Assembly (NCBI GenBank): GCA_011800155.1
Contig: JAALGH010000011.1
Span: forward strand, 434,001 to 498,000
DNA from: Flammulina velutipes
Lineage: Eukaryota > Basidiomycota > Agaricomycetes > Agaricales > Physalacriaceae
DNA length: 64,000 nucleotides
Reading direction: 5' to 3'
Shown here: positions 43,562 to 55,021 of the stretch, piece by piece
Numbering within the stretch: the stretch's first letter is position 1
How the letters are laid out: each line of letters begins with the position of its first letter
The notes under the pieces: model-generated
Databases searched by the model: none
What the model saw: only the letters and a program-made list of their open reading frames with translations
What the model was told of the DNA's origin: nothing
Made by a program: the position numbers and the translations under genes

Positions 43562-45922
43562 ATGGTGACCTTCTCTACGTGGTCGTCTTACTTCGCCTTG
43601 ATTTGGGCTGTTGGCGCGCAATTACCGAAGAATGGCGGTCTTACAGATGATAGGCCTACCTTCGATAATCCAGAGGACGCTGTTTATGCTTTGGTGGAGC
43701 CCAAGTTGAAGACGCCGTGGACGGACGGCGTTGCAGGAGACACCGACAACGTCTGGCCGGAGTACCCTCGCCCTGGTTTGCGCCGCGATAATTGGCTTTC
43801 GCTGAATGGTGTATGGGAGTTTCAGCGAGCTGAGTCGGGGGACGACATTGCGAATGTCCCATTCAACACGACTCTGAACCAGCGTATACTCGTGCCGTTC
43901 TGTATTGAGTGCGTCTCGTTTCTTTTTATATCGATGCCACGATTGACCTTTCGGTAGGAGCGGTCTTTCAGGGATAGCCTTGCAGACGCCGTTCAGCTGG
44001 TAATATTTCTCAGCTCCTCAACGATCACGGCATATCTCATGTTTCTTCTTTTCAGGTATCGTACTTCTTTTGAGGTACCGGATTCCTTTGAAGAGAATGT
44101 GATTCTCCACTTTGGGGCGGTCGATTATCAAACGACCTTATGGGTAAACGGCGAAGAAGTCGGGGTGCACACAGGTGGCTTCGACAAATTCTTCTTTGAT
44201 ATCACGACGTACGTGGATAAGGGTGGCTCGAACGAGATCATACTCTTTGTTTATGATCCTACCGATGGCTTTGGGGAGGTCATCCCCGTAGGCAAACAAC
44301 GCGTTGTACCTTCTCATATCTTCTACACTGTAAGTTTACTCCGCCTTCCTCTCTTCCTAATCTCAATCTAAGTGTTTTCAATAGCCTTGCTCTGGGATCT
44401 GGCAGACCGTCTCCTTGGAAGCTGTTCCCAGCTCAGGATACATCACCAACATCCTCCTTCTTGCTGAATCCGACGGTTCTGTCAATGCGACCATTGCAAC
44501 TTCGGATGACGGAGCTCCAACTGCGCAGATTTCCTTCTACGATCCCAGCGACGCGTCTAACGTGATATTCACCACCAACGGTACTACCAACGCGCCATTC
44601 TCGTTCACCGTCGACCCGGCACCCTTGACGTGGAGTCCGGACACACCTGTTGTGTACAACGTCTCTGTGACAGTTGGGGACGATGTTGCATATTCCTACG
44701 CTGCATTCAGGACAGTGGAGAGGAAGGAAGTCAATGGCGTGCAGCGGTTCCTGCTTAACGGCGAGCCGATCTACCAGTTTGGTCCTTTGGACCAAGGATG
44801 GTGGCCAGATGGTCTTCATTCTGTGAGTAGTGCAGTGTTCCATGATCATCAGTGCTGGGCCTGATTATGATCCTCTTGTAGCCGCCATCGTATGAAGCGA
44901 TGGTTTTCGACATGCAATACCTCAAGGACTTGGGAATGAACCTCATGTATGTCATGACCTCTTTGTGCGTCTGAACGGTCTAACATGGACTAAAGTCGTA
45001 AGCATATCAAGGTCGAACCCGACCTCTTCTACCACGCTGCTGCCACCTTGGGGCTGCTTATCATGCAGGACATGCCCGCTCTCACTATCACCAACGTCAA
45101 CGACGCCCAACAAGCAGAATTCGAAAGGCAGCTCGAGGTTATCTTCAAGTCGCACATGGGATTCCCGGCTATCACTTCGTTCGTCATCTATAACGGTGCG
45201 TCAGCCAATCCTTTGAGGAGTTTCCGTCGGTGTTCATGTGCTTTCCAGAGGGCTGGGGACAACAAGGGTCGGGACCAGAGATCTATCTTACGCCTCGCGT
45301 ACGGGAGTGGGTTGGGGGGTATCAGCTCATTAACTCCGTTTCTGGATGGCGGGACATTGGGCAGGAGCAGGGATTGAGTGTTGGGGACTTCCATGATAAC
45401 CATCACTACAGCACCCCGCAATGTGGCTCGCCCTTCAGCTCTCTCCCCTCCTTGCCGTTCCTCAACGACCGTATCGGGTTCCAGGGAGAATTTGGTGGTG
45501 TCGGTGTGAACACTACAATGTGAGTTCAGGCTGTCCATCCTTGTCATAATCTAGTTACTGAAAGATCTCCAGCGAACATCTTTGGAACGACGATGTGGCT
45601 ATCGCTGCTATTGACCAGACGTATGAGATCGACGCCAACGTTGACATTTGGAACTATCGTGCACTGCGCGTTATTGAAGAGCTTCGGGAACAGACGGAGA
45701 TGTTCAGCTGTAACGGAGCTGTATATACGCAGACCACGGACGTCGAAGGGGAGGTTAATGGTGTGTTTCCTTTCCGACGGAATGCTTTGTTTCTGACTTG
45801 GTGTGTTAGGCTTTTTGACATATGACCGAGCCGAGGACCATGTTGACCATGAGAAGTGGAAGACGGCAATCTCCGCGCTTTATGATACCTTTGCGTCTAG
45901 CTTGCGCAAGAATGAAGATTGA
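43562..45922 (+). CDS. Secreted glycoside hydrolase family 2 protein
   Basis: GH2 enzymes are retaining exo-glycosidases (beta-galactosidase, beta-glucuronidase, beta-mannosidase). The start MVTFSTWSSYFALIWAVGAQ is a signal peptide, so this one is secreted. About eight exons give the sugar-binding domain (NWLSLNGVWEFQRAESGDD, YRTSFEVPDSFEENVILHF, TLWVNGEEVGVHTGGFDKF), the immunoglobulin-like domain, and the TIM barrel. The acid/base motif NEGW spans a splice junction (ending FVIYN, next exon EGWGQQG). The nucleophile region reads RIGFQGEFGG. The gene ends DTFASSLRKNED at 45920-45922. A short exon, about 43958-44001, between two introns encodes SGLSGIALQTPFSW. The exact substrate cannot be told from sequence. 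Confidence 0.88.
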
Positions 45923-46078
45923 TTCATGAGTAATGGAATCTCTCACGCAAAGGCGATATCTATCTTGAGAGAATTTGAGTTTGGTGTTCGTTGTAAAGGA
46001 CGAAGGAGCGCCACGTGGGGAATTTTCAACGTTGGTCACCAATTTGTCACGCATTCACAAAACCTAACTCCAACCATC

Positions 46079-46687
46079 ATGGTCGACGACGATTCATCCT
46101 CCGGCTCATTCTCTGGAGACAGCGAGGCCACTTTAGTCGGAGAGATGACTGTAGAGGAATTCTCAGCACGCATGAAAATCCTAGCACCCCCATTAAACTC
46201 CAAAGACGCAGATCTGCAGCAAGAACTGCTCGCCAAACAGAAAGAATTCGAAGTGAGTTACAAAGTCGTATCTAATACCCGTTCTCACATAGCATCTAGG
46301 CTAGGATGGCAGCCGCTGCCGCGACCGTGCCCGTTCCATCTCTCCCACCATGCACGAGAGAGGTAGGTATCCTATTCCAATAGGTAGTCCCAATGAGCTC
46401 ATTCGATCCACAGACTCGCAGGCTCTATAGTTATGGCGCCATCCGCTTAAGCAACATCAAGATGCAGTACAGTGGCGCGCTCGTCGAGACTAAGGCTTAT
46501 AAAGATTGGTTGGGCGCATTGCCTCCTAAAGAAAATGGTGAGCACTTTCGTGTCTGTTTCAAGTGATGGCTGGGTTAAAGCTTTTGGTGTGACAGACCTA
46601 CTTATGGACCCACCACATGCGGCGCAGCAGGATGTGATTGGGGAGTATATAGCGAGGCTCGACGACGGCGGACACTGTTGTTGTTAA
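46079..46687 (+). CDS. Small unknown protein, four exons
   Basis: Exons 46079-46252, 46300-46362, 46414-46537 and 46596-46687 join in frame to about 150 aa. It starts MVDDDSSSGSFSGDSEATL, an acidic Ser-rich region, then a helix EEFSARMKILAPPLNSKDAD and LQQELLAKQKEFEARMAA. The middle reads YGAIRLSNIKMQYSGALVE and TKAYKDWLGALPPKEN. The C-terminus is GEYIARLDDGG followed by HCCC; terminal cysteines could be lipid-modified, but this is a guess. I do not recognise the family. The consistent frame across three introns supports a real gene. Confidence 0.65.
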
Positions 46688-47300
46688 TATGAGACCCGGG
46701 GGGTTCAAGGGCGGAGTGATGGGAAGATGTAAATGCTCGCGCGGCATTACCTTCTTGAACCTGTTCTGGTATTGGACCGCGCGAGGGAGGGCACCTAGGA
46801 AGACGGTCAGCGTTTGTTTGACTTTTTTTTCGAATTCGCACGCATACCGATTCGGAAGCGAGTGGGTGATATTTCTGCTGACAGAGCTTCAGAGGCTTTT
46901 CGTCGACAGTCGGCTGCGAGTTTGGCATGGTAGTAGTGAAGAGGGAAAAGGGGGACACAGTCTGGAAAGAAATTTCAAAAGACAGCGATTAGATAGAGAG
47001 AAAGGCCGGGGAAATAACGCTGCTGCAATAAACCCAAAGAGTTTCTCACTGGTCGCAATGGATGCGATTAATGTATTGTCTTCAACGCTTCAAGCAAAAG
47101 CCCGGTATTCAGAATAACATTCAGTCAGGCATGTGGCGTACTTGACGAAAGAAGAGAAGTAAGCGAAATACAGATACAAAATTTAAGCGAGAAAGGTGCA
47201 AAAACGGCATAACAATGATGATAGCTGGGTAATAACTTGACTTAGGAGAATGAAAAGAAGATGAAAGACCCTCAGAAAAGACCTAGAATGGACGTCCTCT
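46688..47300. other. Intergenic region, nothing recognised
   Basis: This lies between the 3' end of the small unknown gene and the 3' end of the next gene (convergent). I see no gene. A frame at 46689-47117 has no domain and crosses low-complexity sequence. Confidence 0.45.
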
Positions 47301-48129
47301 CTACCTCGACGCCTGTCTCTTTACCTGGGCCTTCATGGTACAAGCCCTTCTCGGCCTCGTCGAAGGTTGATCCTGTGGAGCAGAAATATTGCCCGCCGGT
47401 GCCATTTTTGCGTTTGAAGGATGCGACGTTGTGTCATTGGGATGGGCTTTCGCATCCGTCGAGCTACTAGGCAACTTAGCCTCTATTGCCGGAGCATCTC
47501 GCGAGGTATCGTTTTGTGGGGTAGGCTGATCGCCCAAGGTGGCACTAGCGTCGACAGTTGTTGGACTATTGCTTGGCGTTGCGTCCGACTCGGTGTTGTT
47601 GTCTGCATTCAAAGCAAGGCGCGCCGCGCGTTGTTCTTGGATAATTTTAACGTTATCCCACATGTGGTTCTTCAGCCACCATGGTTCTATGGTAGTCGTC
47701 AATCGTACAGTAAACGGAATCAACATCGGACATACCTGGATCGCGAGGAGGCCACGGAAGACATGCAGTAAATAAGCGACGGAGCACTTCCTGGCGGCCG
47801 TGTTCGTTGTAAAAACGATTGGCAGCTTTACGCGTCAATGTGGCGCGGGGATTTGCGCCGGTCCAGGATGGGATCACTTCGATGATGTAGAGGTAGCGAA
47901 CTCCGACACTGTCGGAAGGAGGTGTCGGAAACGCGATAACGTCGTACTCCTTGTTTTTGAGAAAGCATTCGGCACGAAAAGCGAGGAAGGGGTCTCCATT
48001 GTAATGTCGGTGGATGTGTTCTTCTGTAAGTTCAGCGCAAGCGGCGGCGTAGACTTGTTTATACGTCAAGGCAAAGCCCACGATGTACGGACGAGGTTCC
48101 TTTAGATATACCTTCGCAGGTTGGTCCAT
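47301..48129 (-). CDS. Stand-alone copy of the unrecognised F-box-linked domain
   Basis: Two exons start MDQPAKVYLKEPRPYIVGFA. The domain blocks are LTYKQVYAAACAELTEEHI, GDPFLAFRAECFLKNKEYD, VRYLYIIEVIPSWTG and RFYNEHGRQEVLRRLFTAC. After an intron (near 47694-47738) come EPWWLKNHMWDNVKIIQEQ, a Ser/Thr/Asp-rich linker and the basic tail TRPRRACTMKAQVKRQ. The layout equals the C-terminal two thirds of the F-box fusion at 38884-40216 but without coiled coil or F-box. No defect was seen. It lies head to head with a second copy 165 bp away. Function is unknown; the linked basic tail could bind nucleic acid or act in nuclear import, but this is only inference. Confidence 0.78.
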
Positions 48130-48294
48130 TTCTCTGGTTTATGGAGATAATAGGAAGTGTAAAGGTTGAATTTGTCGCTGCGTCGATCAATTTCAAAGTT
48201 CGTTGTCTTTGAGTCATGTGACACACCACATATACATAACGAGCGAACAATGAGGAAAACATCTTTTAGCTGACCACCACCCCCAACTCGCGAA

Positions 48295-48952
48295 ATGGAC
48301 CAACCACGTCTCAAGGAGCCTCTTCCGTACATCGTGGGCTTTGCCTTGACGTATAAGCAAATTTACGCAGCCGCTTGTTCCGAGCTTGATGAAGTGGACA
48401 TCCACTTAAAGTACGATGGAGACCCCTTCCTCGCTCTACGCGCCGAATGCTTTTTCAAAAGGAAGGAGTACGACATCATAGCATTCCCGACATGTCCTCC
48501 CGACAATGACAAGCCCGAGGTTCGCTACCTCTACATCATCGAAGTGGTCCCATCTTGGACGGGAAGAAATCCCCACTTCACACTGACACGTAACGCTATC
48601 ACCCGATCTTACATTGAGCACGGCTGCCAGCCAGTCCATCGCCGTTTATCTACTGCTTGTCTTCCTTGGCCAAGTTCCGTGGAGCCAGGCGAGTCCCTCT
48701 GTTACTATCCTAATTGCTACTACCATATTGACGGGTGCGATAGAACCATGGTGGCTGAAAAACCATTTGTGGGAGAGTATTAGGATTATTCAAGAGCGAC
48801 GCAAGGCGCGCCTCGCTTTGTTGAAGGCGGAGTCGGACACAAGCGTCAGCGAGGCTAACCCCGCCGTAGTCGAACAAACCCCGCCCGACGATGCTTCTAC
48901 AATCAAAACTGAACCGTCCAGTAACTCACCGGAGGTCGCAATGCCACCGTGA
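48295..48952 (+). CDS. Second stand-alone copy of the unrecognised domain, probably damaged
   Basis: The start is MDQPRLKEPLPYIVGFALTY, with YKQIYAAACSELDEVDIHL, GDPFLALRAECFFKRKEYD, RYLYIIEVVPSWTG and HRRLSTACLPWPSS. The intron homologous to that of the paralogues runs 48689-48743 and here would start with GC (CCAG|GCGAGT), a GC-AG intron. The second exon reads EPWWLKNHLWESIRIIQER and continues to TGA at 48950-48952. In the same frame after this stop, the conserved tail TRPRRACTMKNQRHAAK follows up to a TAG at 49052-49054. So the tail appears to be cut off by one nonsense codon. If the GC donor is not used, the frame ends at 48783 instead. Confidence 0.65.
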
Positions 48953-49273
48953 CTGCTTCCAACGCGGCGCAAAGTGACTGCTCCCCAGCTTCAGCCTTCG
49001 ACGAGGCCTAGAAGGGCGTGTACCATGAAGAATCAGAGACATGCAGCGAAGTAGTTGTCCGAGTTTCTGTTATTAATGATTTTACCCCGCCCTCAGGCAG
49101 CCTCCATTCTTCTAGCCATATCAACAACAGTCTTCGTAGCCAGATACCCAGGAACTATCCATGTCTCGATCTACGGACACTGCCTTTTGTTTAACTTTTG
49201 ATATCAACCTGGACCACCAACAAAAATCTTCAGCAAAGTAGGAGCTCAGAATAATTACTTCTTGAATTCAGTG

Positions 49274-50073
49274 TTACTTGAACTGCACGATAACCACAGA
49301 AATATCATCACGCTCCGCCTCCATCTCCTTCTCCATCTTCCCCAGATCCTTCCCAAAAAAGTGAATTCTTGATCAGAGCTTCCGCCAGATTCTCCTCATC
49401 CGAAATATATTCGTGCCCAAGGCGCGAATCGAACGCTCCATTGGCAAAAGAAATCAGGATATCCCAACGCTCGTCTGCGGCCATGAGTCGAGGCATAGAA
49501 TCGCGCAAGCCATCCGAGGTGAAGACGAGCATGTCGCCTTGGACGAGCTCGTGACATTGGATATCGGGTACGTTGGACATGTAAGGCATGTTTACATGAC
49601 CGTCTCTTTTCCATTCCGTCCAAAAAATGTCAAGCAGAGGCGCCCTGTAAAGCACTGATAAGCCTCGCGATCCAATTGAAAATGGTGCTTTTATCCGGAA
49701 ATCACCCAGTGCTATAAATCATATTAGTATTTATACACGTCGTGCGCGTTTACACCAACCTCGAGTGACACTCAGCCATCCCAGAAGACGCACATTCTGA
49801 ATAATACCGCCCTCACCCGGGTGCTCGCCATTGATTCGTTCCACCTCCTCTATGTTGTCGGCGTTATGACGCGAGCTCAACATAATCGGAACCCATTTTC
49901 CCTCCTGCCTGCGTCCACAAACTAGCCAAAATCAGAATTCTCCTCCCAAAAGGTAGTCGTGGAAACCTCACCTGCATCACAATCACCCAAAGACGCGACC
50001 CAGACGTGGTCATGCCCTCAACGTCGAGTGCTAGTTTTGTCGCCATGCTATCGTAGAGTGCGGCAGCGGTCAT
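49274..50073 (-). pseudogene. PP2C-type phosphatase copy 1, internally deleted and frameshifted
   Basis: PP2C phosphatases remove phosphate from Ser/Thr in a metal-dependent way. This copy starts MTAAALYDSMATKLALDVEG and then jumps directly to sequence homologous to HVWVASLGDCDA of copy 2, in the wrong frame. The part with the metal-binding FDGH motif and about 130 residues is missing. Downstream, ALGDFRIKAPFS, NMPYMSNVPDIQCHELVQGD, MLVFTSDGLRDSMPRL and HEYISDEENLAEALI are preserved. At a run of six T (49358-49363 on the plus strand, as A) the frame shifts, separating the terminal ERDDISVVIVQFK (stop at 49274-49276) from the rest. It is probably a pseudogene. Confidence 0.75.
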
Positions 50074-50873
50074 GGTGGATGGTGCGTAGGTGTGCTTCAG
50101 TGTTGGATAAATTCAGCGGCCGCGCGCTTCTTTAGGCGCCGCGGTGCTATTGATCCGTCAGCGGTGGGGAAGCCTTGCTACAGGTGGACTCACAACAAGC
50201 CGAGGAAGACAAAACAATTTTTATGCCTGGTGGGCGAACCTCCTAGTAGATATTTGTATGTCCAGAGGCGGCGAGCCAGTGTAGATATTGCCTTCCGTGA
50301 ACAATCCGACGTGTGGAGTGAGAGTCTCGTTGGGAAGATTTCCAGATCGACGAGCTCGAGAGTACGGTATTCGGGGAGAAAATCCAGCGGGCCGCCGACA
50401 ATGTACGAACAATGCACGTGTAGATATTTCTCGTTGAAAATGCCAGACGTCGGAGGTAAATTAGTCTGCCACGGTACCGGTAAGACAGTGAATAACGCCA
50501 GTCAACGGGAAATGCTCACAACAATTCCCAGTGAGTGGTTTAATTGTCGTTTTCAAATCCAGTAGCTTGTGAGAACACTAGGTTTCTGATTCGAACACCC
50601 TTGCTGGTGCATTGACAAATGCATGACTCGGAAGGATGCCAAGATAGCTTTACGAAGGTGATGGTCAGTGAAAGCAATTATTTGATACTCGCCTAAGGAC
50701 GATCAGAAATGATGGATACTTTCTTGAGATGCCGGACTTCACCGGCAGGCATTTCAGGAGGGGACATGTGAAAATAGCAGGCCAATCAATGACCGCCATT
50801 TACTCGGCTACCCCATGGGACCGGTTCAAAACAGCGGTGCATTGAATTCTCTTTCACTGCGACGACGACGACA
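50074..50873. other. Region upstream of the PP2C copy and the acyl-CoA dehydrogenase gene
   Basis: This should contain two divergent promoters. The part near 50160-50260 resembles 56220-56290 behind PP2C copy 2, showing that the duplicated segment extends past the gene. A plus-strand frame at 50092-50565 has no known domain. Confidence 0.45.
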
Positions 50874-52895
50874 ATGGCATCTACCTTGAAGCAATATACT
50901 TGGAATGAGGTTGAGCAGGTGCGTCTCCGAGCTTGCTATCCGAACATAGGCCTCACCAATGTCCGTGTATAGCATAACAAGGAGGGTGACCTCGTACGTA
51001 TCTATACAGTCCTACCCCTCGTCGGTTAATCCCAACAATCTCATTAGTGGATTGTAGTCGACTCGAAAGTGTACAACATCTCCCGATTTGCCGACATGCA
51101 CCCCGGCGGCGCTAACGTTTTCTACATGGACGCGATTGCCGGCAAAGACGCCACAGAGGCCTTCTTTGGTCTTCATCGACACGAGGTACTCCTCCGTCCC
51201 CAATACGCCCGTCTTCAAATAGGCGTAGTAGCGGGCGAGGAGGAGACCATCAAAGCCCCCGTTCCCGGCGCCCTCTCGCAAGTCCCGTACGGCGAGCCGA
51301 CTTGGCTGTCGGATGGCTTCAGCAGCCCATACTACACGGAGAACCACCGAAAATTCCACCATGCGTTCCGCAAGTTTATGCAAGAGGTCGTGCAACCCGA
51401 AGCCGCACGGTGCGAAGAGAACGGGAAGAAAATATCTCAGGAGATCGTCGACAAACTTTCTGCGATAAATTTCGTGGCTATGCGGTTAGGACCTGGGAAG
51501 CATCTGCAAGGCCGGACGATCATGGGCGGTATCGTGAAGCCAGAGGAGTTTGACTATTTCCACGAAGTGTGTTTTCCGTTCGTCTGTCCAATCACCCTCT
51601 AACTTTGCCTGACAGCTTATTGTCAATGGGGAGATTGCTCGATTCGGGACGCGTGGATTCTTAGACGGGTTGTTGAACGGCGGCGTAATCGGACTGCCAC
51701 CTATTCTAAACTACGGTTCTCCAGAGTTGCAGGCAAAGATAGTCCCGCCCGTAAGTACTTTTCATCGTCACGGTTCTTCAATGTCTCTCATCCTCTTCGC
51801 CTCGCACCAGGTATTGGACGGCAAAAAATACATCGCGCTTGCTATCACAGAAGCCTTCGCTGGCAGCGACGTCGGTGGGCTCCAGACGACCGCCGTACGG
51901 GATGGGGACCACTGGGTCATATCGGGTACCAAAAAGTGGATAACCAACGGCACTTTCGCCGACTACTTTACCACTGGGTGCAAGACCGAAACCGGCTTCA
52001 CCGTCATCGTCATCGAGCGTGGGGAGGGCGTGGAGACCAAGGCTATCAAGACGGCCTACTCGTCGACAGCTGGAACCGCGTATGTCACTTTTGACAAGGT
52101 CCGTGTGCCCGTAGGCAATACACTCGGTAAAGTCGGCGGAGGGATGAACGTGATCCTCACGAATTTTAACCATGAGCGGTGGATGATCACGGCGTCGAGT
52201 TTGTCCTCGCAGAGGTTGATTGTGGAGGAGTGTTTGAAGTGGGCGCATCAGAGGAAGGTGTTCGGGAAGCCGTTGGATTCGCAAGCTGTTATCCGGTACA
52301 AGCTCGGGAAGATGATCTCGAGGATTGAGGCGTGTCAGAATTGGGTGGAGAGTGTTACGCACCAGATGAACAATGTGGGGTTTTTCATCGATGTCTTTTC
52401 CTTCCTTTGATTTGACGCATTGGACAGATGTCGTATAACGAGATGTCGTCGAAGCTGGCTGGGCCCATTGGATTGATGAAAGCGTCGGTCGTCATCTATC
52501 GGTTGAATGTCTGATTGCTGATGTCTCGCTATAGATTTGTATCGAAATGCGGACGAGAAACTGCGGAAGGTACGTTCAGGCTTTAGTTTTGGCACTCTAC
52601 TTGTCGTTGACGAAACACAGATGCAACGATGATCTTTGGCGGCCGTGCATTGACGACGACGGGTATGGGGAAGTATATCGAAAATGTGAGTTCCGTTTCG
52701 TTTACATTACATTCATCTGATGTTGTCTTAGTATCATCGGACTTCCGGATACGATGCCAGTATGTCTCTCTATTGACTCTCTGTCCACTACATACTGACT
52801 GGAATCATCAAGTCCTTGGCGGGACAGAGGATATTCTGTCAGATTTGGGTGTGCGTCAGGCCATGAAGAAGATGCCTGCAGATGCGAGGCTTTGA
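50874..52895 (+). CDS. Cytochrome b5-acyl-CoA dehydrogenase fusion protein
   Basis: The N-terminus (MASTLKQYTWNEVEQHNKEG) starts a cytochrome b5 heme domain: WIVVDSKVYNISRFADMHPGG with the axial His of HPGG and a second in FFGLHRHEV. It is followed by an acyl-CoA dehydrogenase: ALAITEAFAGSDVGGLQTT (flavin and substrate site), VISGTKKWITNGTFADYF, ERWMITASSLSSQRLIVEE, HQRKVFGKPL and GGTEDILSDLGVRQAMKKM at the end. Such b5-ACAD fusions are known in fungi and presumably oxidise acyl-CoA or related thioesters. About eight introns are needed; exon 2 (50973-50993) has only 21 bases, coding HNKEGDL. The last exons after 52410 are short and their borders are less certain. No counterpart exists in the second duplicated unit. 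Confidence 0.88.
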
Positions 52896-53338
52896 GTTCA
52901 CAACGTAACGTAAAGGTCGGCGTTAAGTATCGACGCTGTAGTATCATCACTGTTTTTTTTGCTATCTCTGATTTTTCCTCATTACGACGAAGGGATTTTT
53001 TTCAGAGTCTTCTGCTCTCTGGTCAGAGCATGAATGAGCATATTTCTCAGCAAACTTTGTTCCTGCGTCATCTTCGAGCTACCCTCGACGAACAAACGAT
53101 TGCGACTTGCATCGCGTCCTTCAGCATTTATTGACATAGCGTTGGCCTCACATTTCCAAAAATTCTGCACCTCCCCACTCAAGCCTTGACATGAGCCCTT
53201 TGACACATTCAACAGCGAAAATGAACGTCGCCACACTGAGCGCTCAGCTCAAATGGGAAAACCGCGATCACGTGCCGAAGAATCCTAGTCGATTCGTGAG
53301 ACGGCGTTGACGAAACCGTAATGGTACGTGTTACTGTT
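52896..53338. repeat. Duplicated intergenic segment, copy 1
   Basis: From about 52985 to 53290 this matches 56865-57190 with scattered changes, for example CAGAGTCTTCTGCTCTCTGGTCAG in both. It is the left part of the tandem duplication that includes the HIT genes. No gene is seen in it. Confidence 0.7.
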
Positions 53339-54410
53339 CTATTTCTCCCCCTGTATAACCTCCATGACAGCTTTTGCCGGAATAGTTTTCCAGTCGTGCG
53401 AATCGGTACTATATTTCCGCATTTCGACGGGCGTCGATATGACGTGCATATGAAGGTGTCCAACGCTGGCATCTGGCATAGCGTGGAACCCGAAAAAGAA
53501 ATCCTCGGCCGTCAGCGTTTGTAGCATCTCGGAAAACTCCTTGGAGGATTGTCGAACATCCTTCATAGTCGCCTGAAATTCCTCGGTTTTCGTGGGGTTG
53601 TCGCTGAGACTTTTGAGGACTTCTTTTTCGCGCGCTTCGACGGATATCTCAATCCTTTCGGCACATTTTTGGGCAGCATTGGGTGTCGACCAAAACTTTT
53701 TGAAGTGAGATATCATTTCTTCGATAATGGAGGTATCATCTAACGATACGGCGTTGTAGACTGCAATCAAATTAACGTTAGCTGCCTTTGGAAGACTAAA
53801 TGCGTGTGCTACCTTTCTCTCGGGGGATAACCATCATATGGAAATACGACATGCCGGCAGTGGCAGAGCGGTCCACATTATTCGGATCCCATTCCGCTGA
53901 GTACTGTCGCACGTCGTGACTGGCTTTGTTTCCGATGATGTATGAATATTCCGTCGACGAGAGAATATAGCTCTTCGGATTGTGTTGAGAAAAGTCCTGC
54001 GGACACAGTTAATAGATGTAGCACAATACGTAGTCGTGACTGACTGTAAAGAACGAATCAGATCTTCTGTACGGCACACTCCCACCGACGGCTTTATTGC
54101 CGACAAGTTTCCAAGGGATAAGGCCAGGTCTAAGGCGGAGTCGTAGATAAAGGAGCAGAGAATAAATAATCAGGCAGCGTACAGTGCAGCATATTCGACG
54201 CTGTCGTCGCGCTTCAAGTATGCTTTGTGGTCGGCCCGGGCCTGTTCGTCGGAGAGAAAGGCTGAGCGTCGCTTTTTGAAATGGGATTTTAACTCCCCGT
54301 ACTGAGGCTCCTTTGATAGAAGCTCCACAGAAGGCGGAGTCCCAGTGGTTTCACGCGCATCTATGGTTGATTCAATGGAACTAGTGTCCGAAGATTCTTC
54401 AGAAACGGGA
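53339..54410 (-). CDS. HIT-domain protein, tandem copy 1
   Basis: HIT proteins are nucleotide hydrolases or transferases using a His triad. The last exon carries DASVGHLHMHVISTP, the H-x-H-x-H motif. Reading 5' to 3' on the minus strand: VELLSKEPQYGELKSHFKK, an intron that hides the apparent stop after EYAAL, then PGLIPWKLVGNKAVGG, DFSQHNPKSYILSSTEYSY, GMSYFHMMVIPREK, and the long exon ending AKAVMEVIQGEK at 53339. A helical insertion (ISVEAREKEVLKSLSDN and further) lies before the triad. The exon starting at 54410 follows an acceptor, so the first exon and start codon lie upstream and were not resolved. The substrate is unknown. Copy 2 is at 57240-58317. Confidence 0.78.
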
Positions 54411-55021
54411 CTATGGAAGAGTCAAAGTCGGAGGATGTTACGATTGACGTTGAAAAAAATGCGAACTGGGTGTATGTTAGCCCAATACATAGTGGAATGG
54501 TAATCAATGTCAAAAGGATGTTGAAACGCATGTGCCAGCACATTGCAAAGATATTAGAGAGCAAGTTTGCTATGAGAATATCCAAATGTCGAGCTTTATA
54601 TGGAGAACAACCTGCATAGCTAATTCATCTACTACACATCCAATGAGCTCATGTAGTACTCATGTGTTGCTTAGTATCTGTGTCTACCGTCGGAAAAATG
54701 GACAAAAGGACCGTGGGAACTTTGATGGCGTAACCTATGTACCTAGCTATAGTGATATTGAACAAATTCTGCATCGTTATCCACGCCTAAGGGACATACC
54801 TCGCAGTCATACTCTTATTACGAACCACAACAACATGTCTCTTTCACAGTATGTCTCATGTTGCACTTTGCTGTGCCCACTGCAAAAATCGGAATATATT
54901 CTGATATTGTGTTAACAAGCTTAGATAGTACCAGTCTCAGCTCTCGTAGCTGAAACAACACTGCAATTTTATTGTGCACAACACCGTACTGACATGCGGA
55001 CTGTCCACTGCTAAATGGGGT
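54411..55021. other. Region upstream of HIT copy 1
   Basis: This should contain the unresolved first exon and promoter of HIT copy 1. About 54411-54620 is similar to 58318-58510 upstream of copy 2. The rest shows nothing recognisable. Confidence 0.45.

Noticed and set aside
54361..54585. A 74-codon minus-strand frame with a membrane-like segment as a separate small protein
   Set aside because: It overlaps the exon start of HIT copy 1 in a different frame and is better explained as part of its upstream intron or leader. No family was recognised.
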